Source: an uncultured Collinsella sp.
GTDB taxonomy: Bacteria > Actinomycetota > Coriobacteriia > Coriobacteriales > Coriobacteriaceae
Direction: 5' to 3'
DNA: 7,341 nt
NCBI GenBank assembly: GCA_902494685.1
Contig: CABUUE010000075.1
Coordinates: forward strand, 1-7,341
The notes beneath the pieces were generated by a model. That model was given only the letters and a program-made list of their open reading frames with translations, did not search any database and had not been told where the DNA came from. The position numbers were made by a program, and so were the translations under genes. Below are positions 1 through 5,351 of this stretch, in pieces. Position 1 is the first letter of the stretch. Each line of letters starts with the position of its first letter.

Positions 1-828
1 CCCAAGGATTATTATGCGGCGGTGAAAAAGCTCAACGCCGATATGTCGCTCAAGCCTGGTGATTATTCGTTCACCACACTCATGGATGCGACCAAGGTTG
101 TTCAGCAGCTCATGGAAGGCCCCAATGCGGGCTCCAATGCGCTGACTATCCCTGAGGGCTTGACGGTCGATCAAGTCGCCGACCGTGTGGCCCAGGCCTA
201 CGACAGCATCTCTAAGGAAGACTTCCTCAACCAGGCCAAGGCCTCCAACTACGTGGACGACTACAGCTTCCTTAAGGGCGCCGCCAACGACTCGCTCGAG
301 GGTTTCTTGTTCCCCAAGACCTATTCGCTGGGTGATTCGCCGACGGCCGATGGCGTGATTCGCGCTATGCTCGATCAGTTTAAGACCGAGTACAAGTCGC
401 TTGACTTTGCGAGCTGCGAAGCCAAGATCAAGGAACGCTACGGTGTGGAGATGTCCGACTACGACATCGTCAACTTGGCCTCTATCGTTGAGCGCGAGGG
501 TCTCAACGCCGACCAACGTGCGCACGTGGCCTCGGTCTTCTACAACCGTCTTGCCGGCAAGCTCGACGGTTTGCGCTATCTCAACAGCGATGCGACCATG
601 ATGTATGTCACCGGTGGCGAGGTTACCGCCGACGACCTGCAGAGCGATAGTCCGTATAACACCTATAAGCACGAGGGCCTGCCACCCACGCCCATCTGCT
701 CTCCGTCGCTCGAGGCGCTCAAGGCCACGCTTGAGCCGACCGACTCCGATGATCTGTATTTCTACATTACGCAGGACGAGGAGTACTTCTCGCAAACCTA
801 CGAAGAGCATCAACAGTCTTGGAATTAG
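1..828 (+). CDS. mltG: Endolytic murein transglycosylase MltG (YceG-like), 5' end cut off by the window
   Basis: MltG cleaves nascent peptidoglycan glycan strands at the outer face of the cytoplasmic membrane and is thought to end chain growth. The frame is open from base 1, so the start, cytoplasmic tail and membrane anchor lie upstream; 275 residues are visible, the family usually being about 340-400. A GTG at 22 is internal and not a credible start. Visible signs, numbered from that GTG codon, are a LysM-like stretch (IPEGLTVDQVADRV, about 43-56), the active-site motif LASIVEREG (152-160) whose glutamate at bases 490-492 matches the family's catalytic Glu, the substrate-groove stretch LNSDATMMY (187-195), and the SPYNTY...GLPPTPI block (210-225). 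The C-terminus ends with the usual FSQTYEEH pattern. It is followed after one base by the HAD phosphatase gene, so the two are probably co-transcribed. The family call is very secure. Confidence 0.95.
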   Translation, partial: PKDYYAAVKKLNADMSLKPGDYSFTTLMDATKVVQQLMEGPNAGSNALTIPEGLTVDQVADRVAQAYDSISKEDFLNQAKASNYVDDYSFLKGAANDSLEGFLFPKTYSLGDSPTADGVIRAMLDQFKTEYKSLDFASCEAKIKERYGVEMSDYDIVNLASIVEREGLNADQRAHVASVFYNRLAGKLDGLRYLNSDATMMYVTGGEVTADDLQSDSPYNTYKHEGLPPTPICSPSLEALKATLEPTDSDDLYFYITQDEEYFSQTYEEHQQSWN

Positions 829-829
829 C

Positions 830-1327
830 ATGAGGATTTTTAGCCCCAAACGTTACGTTGCCTCGGTCGATCGCATCGACCTTGATACCCTGTGGGCCGA
901 CGGCAAACGCGCCATTCTGCTCGATCGCGATAACACCTTGGTGCCGCGCGACACCGAGCAGGTTCCTGCCGCGGTTTCCGCCTGGCTCGATGCCGCCCGC
1001 GCCAAAGGCTTTAAGCTGTGCATGGTGTCCAACAACTGGCATCGCGACCAGGTCATGAGCTCTGCACGCGAGCTTGGACTCGAGGCCATCAGCCACGCCA
1101 TGAAGCCGGCGCCGTTTGCCATCAAGGCGGGTCTTAAGCGCCTCGGCGCCACGGCCGACGAGGCGGTGCTGATCGGTGATCAGCTCTACACGGACGTGTG
1201 GAGCGGCAACTTCGCCGGCGTCGATACCATCTTGGTTAAGCCGCAGGCGACGCAGGACCTGTGGTATACGCAGATCTTCCGTATCTTTGAGCGCCGGGCC
1301 CTGCGCGACCTTCCCTGCGAGGAATAG
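830..1327 (+). CDS. YqeG-family HAD-IIIA phosphatase
   Basis: This is a 165-residue HAD-superfamily hydrolase of the YqeG/GEP4 type. The yeast relative GEP4 is a phosphatidylglycerophosphate phosphatase; the bacterial YqeG substrate is less well settled, so only phosphatase activity is claimed. All four HAD motifs are visible: motif I LLDRDNTLV (nucleophile D32, acid D34), motif II VSNN (S67), motif III lysine in MKPAP (K92), and the acidic motif IGDQLYTDV (D117, D122). The ATG at 830 is one base after the mltG stop and gives the usual MRIFSPK-type N-terminus. A weak GGAA lies at 821-824, so coupling to mltG translation is likely. The frame also runs open upstream to an ATG at 605, but that would overlap mltG for over 220 bases and has no family match. 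In Bacillus, yqeG neighbours yqeH and aroE; here it leads directly to aroK. Confidence 0.9.
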   Translation: MRIFSPKRYVASVDRIDLDTLWADGKRAILLDRDNTLVPRDTEQVPAAVSAWLDAARAKGFKLCMVSNNWHRDQVMSSARELGLEAISHAMKPAPFAIKAGLKRLGATADEAVLIGDQLYTDVWSGNFAGVDTILVKPQATQDLWYTQIFRIFERRALRDLPCEE

Positions 1328-1335
1328 GTCTCGTC

Positions 1336-1869
1336 ATGTCTCAGCACACCAAACACGGCTGCGACCATATCTTCTTTATCGGCTTTTTGGGCGCGGGCAA
1401 GTCGACGCTTGCGCGCAACGTGGGCACCATGTTCAAGCGGCGTTTTATCGATACCGACCGTCTGGTCGTGCGCCGTTGCGGCAAGTCGGTAACCGAGATT
1501 TTTGAGACCGAGGGCGAGGATCGTTTTCGCGAGCTCGAGACCTCGGCGCTCCGTTCGCTCCAAAGCGAGCGCAGCCTGTTGGTTTCGTGCGGGGGCGGTA
1601 TCGTCGAAACGCCGGTGAATATTGAACTGATGCACGAAATGGGTACGTGCGTGTACCTCGAGGGCGACTTCGAGGATTCGATTCGCCAGATTCGTCGGTC
1701 TGACACGCGCCCCGATTTCCGTTCGCCCGAGCATGCTGCGCGCCTGTTTGAGCATCGCCGTCCGCTGTATCGTCAGGCCGCCGACCTTACCCTTGATATT
1801 CGCAACAAGTCCTTCGAGGACGTTTCCTACCTTTGTGCCGAGATGCTTTTGGAGCGTGGGCTGCTATGA
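1336..1869 (+). CDS. aroK: Shikimate kinase
   Basis: This enzyme uses ATP to make shikimate 3-phosphate, the fifth step of the chorismate pathway, in the cytoplasm. The 177-residue length is normal for the family. It shows the P-loop GFLGAGKST (16-24), the FIDTD segment with the shikimate-binding aspartate (D41), the FRELE arginine (R65), the CGGGIV glycine loop (85-90), the TRPDF lid arginine (R125) and the RRPLY motif (141-145). The known catalytic and substrate-binding motifs are therefore intact and the enzyme should be active. The start lies 8 bases after the phosphatase stop, with AGG at 1326-1328 as a weak ribosome site. The stop overlaps the next start as ATGA (1866-1869), giving tight translational coupling to the AroB-like gene. 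Shikimate kinases resemble gluconate kinases, but these motifs and the neighbouring aroB homologue favour shikimate kinase. Confidence 0.92.
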   Translation: MSQHTKHGCDHIFFIGFLGAGKSTLARNVGTMFKRRFIDTDRLVVRRCGKSVTEIFETEGEDRFRELETSALRSLQSERSLLVSCGGGIVETPVNIELMHEMGTCVYLEGDFEDSIRQIRRSDTRPDFRSPEHAARLFEHRRPLYRQAADLTLDIRNKSFEDVSYLCAEMLLERGLL

Positions 1870-2975
1870 TTCGCCGTCAACTGATCAATTTCCAAAACCG
1901 CAGCGTCGATGTCCGTGTCGGATTGGGCGCGTTCGATGAGCTGTCGCGCATGTTTGCCTCGGCCGTTGGCAAGCCTAAGCGCGCGATGGTGGTTTGGAAC
2001 GACGCCACATCCGAGTGTTTTGGTGAGGTCGTTGAGCATGCGCTCGTCGACGCCGGCTTTGTCGTTTCGCTGCTAGTCCTTGAGGTTTCGCCTGCTGGTG
2101 CCACGTTGGCCGATGCCGATGCGATCTTTGGCGCCCTGTCTGCCAACGGCATTACCTGCGACGATCTGGTTGTCGCCGTTGGCGATGCCGCAACCTGCTC
2201 GGTTGTTAGCTGGTGCGCCAACCAGTGGTGTGGCCGAACCGAGTGCGCTTTGCTGCCGACGACCTTCGATGCCATGCTCACGGTCGCGACGACCATGAAG
2301 CCGCTCGTCGCCTCGTCGGCGTATGCGCTTCCCGCTATCGCGTTCCGTCCCGAGCCGGGCTTGGTCGTGTGTGACCTCAACCTTGTTCGCGAGGCGGACC
2401 CCGAGGACCTCAAGCTCGGCTATGTGGTACTTGTTGGTACCATGCTTTCGAGCAGTAAGTCCCGCTGGAATCAGTTTACTGAGACCGTCCCCGAGATTCT
2501 CGCGGGCGAGGAGGTCGCGCTCGTCAATGCCGTTCAATGGTCTCAGACTGCCCGCAAGGACGTACTGATGGCCACGAACCCGAGCGCCCGCCATGCGCTC
2601 GATTTTGGTAAGACGGGGGAGCGTACCTTGCGCGCTTGCTTGGGTGATGCCGCTTCGCAGGTCGCTGCCTACCAGCTGTTGTCCGAAGGTATGCGCTTTG
2701 AGGCGCGCCTAGCACATGATGCCTGCGACTTCGATATTGATTACGTTTTTGAGGTCGATGACTGCCTGGAGGACTTTGGTATCGAGGAACTTGCCTTCGA
2801 TCTGGAGCCTGCCGCATATATCGAGGAGTTCCGTAGGCAGCAGTTCGCGCGCTCAAACCGCAGCATGCTGCCGCTGCCCGCGGCGCTCGGCGCCATTCGT
2901 CTAACGAGCGTTGAGGATGAGGTTCTTGAGCGCCATGCTCACGCTTACTTGGCTTCTCGCAAGGAACTTCTCTAA
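1866..2975 (+). CDS. Diverged 3-dehydroquinate synthase (AroB) homologue, probably without normal catalysis
   Basis: This 369-residue protein has AroB length and fold-level pattern and sits where aroB sits in actinobacteria (after aroK, before pepQ and efp). Aligning by eye with remembered E. coli AroB, the matches are DLVVAVGDAAT (100-110) for the NAD-loop region, LLPTTFDAM (129-137) for PTTLLSQ, K145 for the lysine of VGGK, FRPEPGLVVCDL (160-171) for FYQPxxVVVDL, LDFGKTGER (245-253) for LNLGHTFGH, and SEGM (273-276) for the AAGM stretch. The key residues are gone. GGGVVGD reads GDAATCS. The metal ligands read V188 for Glu, K249 for His and about A268 for the His of HGE. The second His of GHTFGH reads R253. 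GGKT and GKN are also lost. The frame has no stop or frameshift, so the product is probably made. It may be a pseudoenzyme, an AroK partner or an enzyme with a new activity; the sequence does not decide. The ATG at 1866 overlaps the aroK stop. Family is secure, function unknown. Confidence 0.85.
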   Translation: MIRRQLINFQNRSVDVRVGLGAFDELSRMFASAVGKPKRAMVVWNDATSECFGEVVEHALVDAGFVVSLLVLEVSPAGATLADADAIFGALSANGITCDDLVVAVGDAATCSVVSWCANQWCGRTECALLPTTFDAMLTVATTMKPLVASSAYALPAIAFRPEPGLVVCDLNLVREADPEDLKLGYVVLVGTMLSSSKSRWNQFTETVPEILAGEEVALVNAVQWSQTARKDVLMATNPSARHALDFGKTGERTLRACLGDAASQVAAYQLLSEGMRFEARLAHDACDFDIDYVFEVDDCLEDFGIEELAFDLEPAAYIEEFRRQQFARSNRSMLPLPAALGAIRLTSVEDEVLERHAHAYLASRKELL

Positions 2976-2980
2976 CTTTA

Positions 2981-3006
2981 TTGACATCCATCGTCTTTCG
3001 TATCAT
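2981..3006 (+). promoter_or_regulatory. Candidate promoter upstream of the peptidase gene
   Basis: A perfect -35 hexamer TTGACA (2981-2986) starts five bases after the stop of the AroB-like gene. TATCAT (3001-3006, five of six matches to TATAAT) follows with a 14-base spacer, shorter than the usual 16-18. A 17-base spacer would use CATGTT (3004-3009), a poor -10. If TATCAT is used, transcription would begin near 3012-3014, exactly at the foot of the inverted repeat that follows. No terminator separates this site from the aro genes, so readthrough is also possible. Confidence 0.4.
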
Positions 3007-3011
3007 GTTGA

Positions 3012-3074
3012 GGGGCGGGTTTTCAATCGGTTGCGGATCGCATGCGAGTCGGTCGTTCGATTGTGACCCGTCCC
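3012..3074 (+). promoter_or_regulatory. Long imperfect inverted repeat in the leader of the peptidase gene
   Basis: Bases 3012-3020 (GGGGCGGGT) can pair with 3066-3074 (ACCCGTCCC), nine pairs with one G-U. After a small internal loop (TTT against TG), 3024-3029 (CAATCG) pairs perfectly with 3058-3063 (CGATTG). The 28-base apical region holds the 10-base palindrome TCGCATGCGA (3038-3047). No T-run follows, so this is not a simple intrinsic terminator. It would form a 5' leader stem-loop ending about 20 bases before the ribosome site. The pairing is seen by eye; a role in mRNA stability or expression is inference. Confidence 0.5.
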
Positions 3075-3095
3075 GTCTATATTGAGGACATCAAG

Positions 3096-3101
3096 AAAGG
3101 A
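3096..3101 (+). promoter_or_regulatory. Ribosome binding site fixing the peptidase start
   Basis: AAAGGA lies six bases before the ATG at 3108. The earlier in-frame ATG at 3042 has no Shine-Dalgarno and sits inside the leader inverted repeat, so 3108 is chosen. Confidence 0.75.
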
Positions 3102-3107
3102 ATCTGC

Positions 3108-4238
3108 ATGTCTGAGTTTGCTGCCGGTCCTGCCGGTCGTATCGAGCGTGTCCGTGCCCTGATGGCCGAGCGTGGCTACGACGCCATCGTGGTGCGCGAT
3201 GAGGCCAACCTTCGTTGGCTTACGGGCGTGAAGGGCGTCTTCGACTACACCTTCGAGTTCCCGCACGCTGCGTTTATTACGGTCGACCAGTGCCTGTTCC
3301 ACACCGACTCGCGCTATCTCAACAGTTTTGAGGAGAACACGCCCGCCGGCAGCCCCTGGGTCTACGACATGGACGAGGGTACCATCCCCGGTTGGGTCGC
3401 CGGCAAGATCGCAGCCAACAAGTGCCGCGTCTGCGCTGTCGAGGACGATATGCAGATCAACTTCTACCAGGGCATTCAGCGTGGTCTGGAGGATCGTTCC
3501 GTCGCCTGTATGTTGCCGCTGATGCATGACGACATCCGCAAGATGCGCGCCATCAAGGACGCCGAGGAGATCGAGCTCATGCGCCATGCGCAGTCGATCA
3601 CAGATGCCGCCTTCCAGCACATGCTCGGCTTCATTAAGCCCGGTATGACCGAGAAGCAGGTTCGCAACGAGCTCGAGAACTTTATGTTCGCCAACGGCGC
3701 CGATAGCCTTGCCTTTGGCTCCATCGTGGCGAGCGGTCCCAACACTGCCAATCCGCATGCCGTGCCGAGCGACCGCGTGATCGAGAAGGGCGATTTCGTT
3801 CTCATGGATTACGGCGCGGGCTACTGCGATTACCGCTCCGACATGACACGCACCGTCGTGATGGGCGAGCCCACGCAGGAGCAGCTCGACCTGTACGCGC
3901 TCGTGCGCCGCACGCACGAGGAATGCGTCGCCGCCATCCATCCGGGCGTCGAGGGCAACGACATCTTCAAGCTCTCCAAGAAGATCATCGGCGATGCCGG
4001 CTATGGCGATTACTATAACCATGGCTTGGGACACGGCGTTGGTATCGACATCCACGAGCTGCCCAACTTCAACCGCAGCAAGAACACCATCGAGATCGGC
4101 TCGGTTATCACCATGGAGCCCGGCGTGTACCTGCCCGGTGTGGGCGGCGTGCGCCTGGAGGACTACGGCGTCGTCACCGAGAACGGATATGAGCCCTTCA
4201 CCAAGACCCCGCACGACCTGCACATTATCGACTGCTAG
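3108..4238 (+). CDS. M24B-family Xaa-Pro peptidase (aminopeptidase P / prolidase type)
   Basis: This cytoplasmic dimetal peptidase cleaves the bond before proline in peptides (PepP) or in Xaa-Pro dipeptides (PepQ); the two are hard to separate by eye. The 376 residues comprise an N-terminal creatinase-like domain (about 10-140, with RIERVRALMAERGYDAIVV and the LRWLTG segment) and a C-terminal pita-bread domain (about 150-370). All five metal ligands are visible: D234 (MDYGAG), D245 (SDMTRT), H309 (GLGHGVG), E337 (TMEPGVY) and E351 (RLEDYG). The active-site histidines H217 (PHAVP) and H316 (HELP) are also present, so the enzyme should be active. It stands alone between a candidate promoter and a strong terminator. 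Adjacency to efp is widespread in bacteria; both products deal with proline-rich chains, one in synthesis and one in breakdown. The bacterial gene is called pepP or pepQ in different genomes, so no symbol is forced. Confidence 0.93.
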   Translation: MSEFAAGPAGRIERVRALMAERGYDAIVVRDEANLRWLTGVKGVFDYTFEFPHAAFITVDQCLFHTDSRYLNSFEENTPAGSPWVYDMDEGTIPGWVAGKIAANKCRVCAVEDDMQINFYQGIQRGLEDRSVACMLPLMHDDIRKMRAIKDAEEIELMRHAQSITDAAFQHMLGFIKPGMTEKQVRNELENFMFANGADSLAFGSIVASGPNTANPHAVPSDRVIEKGDFVLMDYGAGYCDYRSDMTRTVVMGEPTQEQLDLYALVRRTHEECVAAIHPGVEGNDIFKLSKKIIGDAGYGDYYNHGLGHGVGIDIHELPNFNRSKNTIEIGSVITMEPGVYLPGVGGVRLEDYGVVTENGYEPFTKTPHDLHIIDC

Positions 4239-4260
4239 CCCATTTCGATAGATTTTTGGG

Positions 4261-4303
4261 GCGGGGCGTCCGGATCGATTCGGACGCCCCGCGTTCTCTT
4301 TTT
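4261..4303 (+). terminator. Rho-independent terminator after the peptidase gene
   Basis: A perfect 12-pair stem, GCGGGGCGTCCG (4261-4272) against CGGACGCCCCGC (4281-4292), encloses the 8-base loop GATCGATT and is followed by a T-rich tract ending in TTTTT (4299-4303). It starts 22 bases after the peptidase stop. It separates the peptidase transcript from the efp cluster. Confidence 0.93.
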
Positions 4304-4334
4304 ATGCGCTCGCTGCAGGCGCCGTCAGCAAGTG

Positions 4335-4340
4335 TATAAT
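4335..4340 (+). promoter_or_regulatory. Promoter -10 element for the efp cluster
   Basis: A perfect TATAAT lies 57 bases before the efp start and just beyond the terminator, where a new promoter is expected. At normal spacing the -35 window (about 4311-4318, CGCTGCAG) matches the consensus poorly. The likely leader of about 50 bases contains a small possible hairpin (GGACGC 4359-4364 with GCGTTC 4369-4374, TTGT loop) before the ribosome site AAAGG (4388-4392). This promoter probably drives efp and perhaps the whole run to nadK, since no other terminator is visible. Confidence 0.65.
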
Positions 4341-4397
4341 TTCGGTCGTATGTAATTTGGACGCTTGTGCGTTCTGCCCATAACAAGAAAGGTCGCT

Positions 4398-4961
4398 ATG
4401 CCTACCATTTCTACCGCCGACTTCAAGAACGGCCTCGGTCTCCGCATCAAGGACAAGGTCTACACCATCGTCGAGTTCCAGCATGTCAAGCCGGGCAAGG
4501 GCGGCGCGTTTGTGCGCTACAAGACCCGCGACATCAAGAGCGGCCGTGTCGTCGAGAACACCTGCAACGCCGGCACCAAGTTCGAGAGCGTCATGCTCAC
4601 CACCCGTGAGTTCCAGTACCTCTACAACGATGGCGCCGACTACATCTTCATGGACAACGAGACCTATGAGCAGGTTCCCGTTCCCGAGGACATGGTGGGC
4701 GAGAACTCCAAGTGGCTGCGCGAGAACGACATCTGCCAGCTGCTCTTCGCTGACGATGAGCTCATGGGCGTGACTCCGCCGATGTTCATCGAGACCACCA
4801 TCGTCCAGACCGACCCGGGCTTTAAGGGAGACACCGTCCAGGGTTCCACCAAGCCGGCCACGATTGACACCGGCGCTGTCATCCAGGTCCCCATGTACCT
4901 CAACGAGGGCGAGGTCATCAAGGTTGACACCCGCGACGGCAAGTTCGTCTCCCGCGTCTAG
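4398..4961 (+). CDS. efp: Translation elongation factor P
   Basis: EF-P binds between the P and E sites of stalled ribosomes and speeds peptide-bond formation at consecutive prolines. The 187 residues fit the family's 185-190. Three domains are recognisable: the N-terminal KOW-like domain (about 1-65) with the tip loop VKPGKGGAF, the central OB domain (about 66-128, including TREFQYLYNDGADYIFMD and SYEQ-like TYEQ), and the C-terminal OB domain (about 130-187) with TDPGFKGDTVQGSTKPA and the closing DGKFVSRV. The tip lysine is K34, the position modified by lysylation in E. coli. The PGKGGAF loop resembles the Bacillus form more than the PGKGP loop known in many actinobacteria, so the modification cannot be read from sequence. 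ATG 4398 is preferred because AAAGG lies five bases upstream. An in-frame ATG at 4365 would add eleven residues foreign to the family. Confidence 0.97.
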   Translation: MPTISTADFKNGLGLRIKDKVYTIVEFQHVKPGKGGAFVRYKTRDIKSGRVVENTCNAGTKFESVMLTTREFQYLYNDGADYIFMDNETYEQVPVPEDMVGENSKWLRENDICQLLFADDELMGVTPPMFIETTIVQTDPGFKGDTVQGSTKPATIDTGAVIQVPMYLNEGEVIKVDTRDGKFVSRV

Positions 4962-4975
4962 CAACCAAATCTTCT

Positions 4976-4982
4976 AGGAGGA
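4976..4982 (+). promoter_or_regulatory. Strong Shine-Dalgarno of the Asp23-family gene
   Basis: AGGAGGA lies in the 24-base gap after efp and three bases before the ATG at 4986. It is the closest match to the consensus in the window and suggests efficient, independent initiation of this gene. Confidence 0.8.
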
Positions 4983-4985
4983 CTC

Positions 4986-5348
4986 ATGCCCCAGGAAATC
5001 AAGATTGACGGCATCGGCATTTCGCCCGATGTTCTGACCGCCATCGTCTCGCGCGCCGTGTCCGATGTCGAGGGCATCGCCTCCGTTGGCGTCAAAGACC
5101 TTGCCACCAACCTTGTCTCCATGATGCTCTCGTCCAAGGCCCCGGCTTCCGAGCCGGCGGTCGAGGCCGAGGTCGTCGGCGACAAGCTCGCACTCACCGT
5201 GCGTGTCGTGGTGTTCTTTGGCTATCCGTTCAAGAAACTCGCCGAGGCCGTTCGCGCCGCCGTGGTCGCCGCCATCGATGCCCAGGTGGGCGTCGAGGTT
5301 GAGCGCGTTGACGTTTGCATTGACGGTCTCGTTTTCCCCAAGGAGTAA
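4986..5348 (+). CDS. Asp23/Gls24 family (DUF322) envelope-stress-type protein
   Basis: This 120-residue protein matches the Asp23/Gls24 family pattern. The N-terminal ISPDVLTAIVSRAVSDVEGIASV segment (about 12-34) is the family's Is.eVi..I...a..eV.GV motif. A mid region LALTVRVVVFFGYPF (68-82) corresponds to the v.v.v.yG. strand, and the end VGVEVERVDVCIDGLVF (101-117) to the V.V.I.gv strand. Members are small soluble proteins tied to cell-envelope stress in Staphylococcus, where Asp23 sits at the membrane through a partner. The Bacillus relative YqhY also lies directly before nusB and has been linked to fatty-acid synthesis control. The same asp23-nusB adjacency here suggests a YqhY-like orthologue, though the biochemical role is not known. 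It has no signal peptide or membrane segment. Its last codons carry the ribosome site for nusB. Confidence 0.87.
   Translation: MPQEIKIDGIGISPDVLTAIVSRAVSDVEGIASVGVKDLATNLVSMMLSSKAPASEPAVEAEVVGDKLALTVRVVVFFGYPFKKLAEAVRAAVVAAIDAQVGVEVERVDVCIDGLVFPKE
5340..5345 (+). promoter_or_regulatory. Ribosome binding site supporting the TTG start of nusB
   Basis: AAGGAG lies inside the last codons of the Asp23-family gene, six bases before the TTG at 5352. The spacing supports TTG as the start. It also implies that nusB initiation depends on ribosomes clearing the upstream gene. Confidence 0.75.
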
Positions 5349-5351
5349 CCT

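Noticed and set aside
605..829. In-frame upstream extension of the HAD phosphatase to an ATG at 605
   Set aside because: It would overlap mltG for over 220 bases and add about 75 Arg/Pro/Ser-rich residues unlike the family. The ATG at 830 gives the normal N-terminus.
1833..1865. Earlier ATG (1833) for the AroB-like gene
   Set aside because: It would overlap aroK by 37 bases without a ribosome site. The ATGA overlap at 1866 is the usual coupled arrangement and gives the expected AroB-like N-terminus.
3012..3074. The leader inverted repeat as an intrinsic terminator of the aro genes
   Set aside because: The 3' arm is followed by GTCTATATTGAGG, with no T-run, unlike the clear terminator at 4261-4303.
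3042..3107. Upstream ATG at 3042 as the start of the peptidase
   Set aside because: It has no Shine-Dalgarno and falls inside the leader palindrome, while 3108 has AAAGGA at good spacing and gives a normal N-terminus.
3003..4223. A 406-codon open frame on the minus strand, longer than the peptidase gene it overlaps
   Set aside because: It lies antisense to a clear M24 peptidase with all catalytic residues. Its composition (Val, Ala, Leu, Asp, His, Gly in repetitive runs) is typical of an antisense shadow in high-G+C coding DNA, and no family motif is visible.
4257..4268. G-rich stretch GGGGCGGGGCG as a possible G-quadruplex
   Set aside because: It has only two G-runs and is better explained as the 5' arm of the terminator stem.
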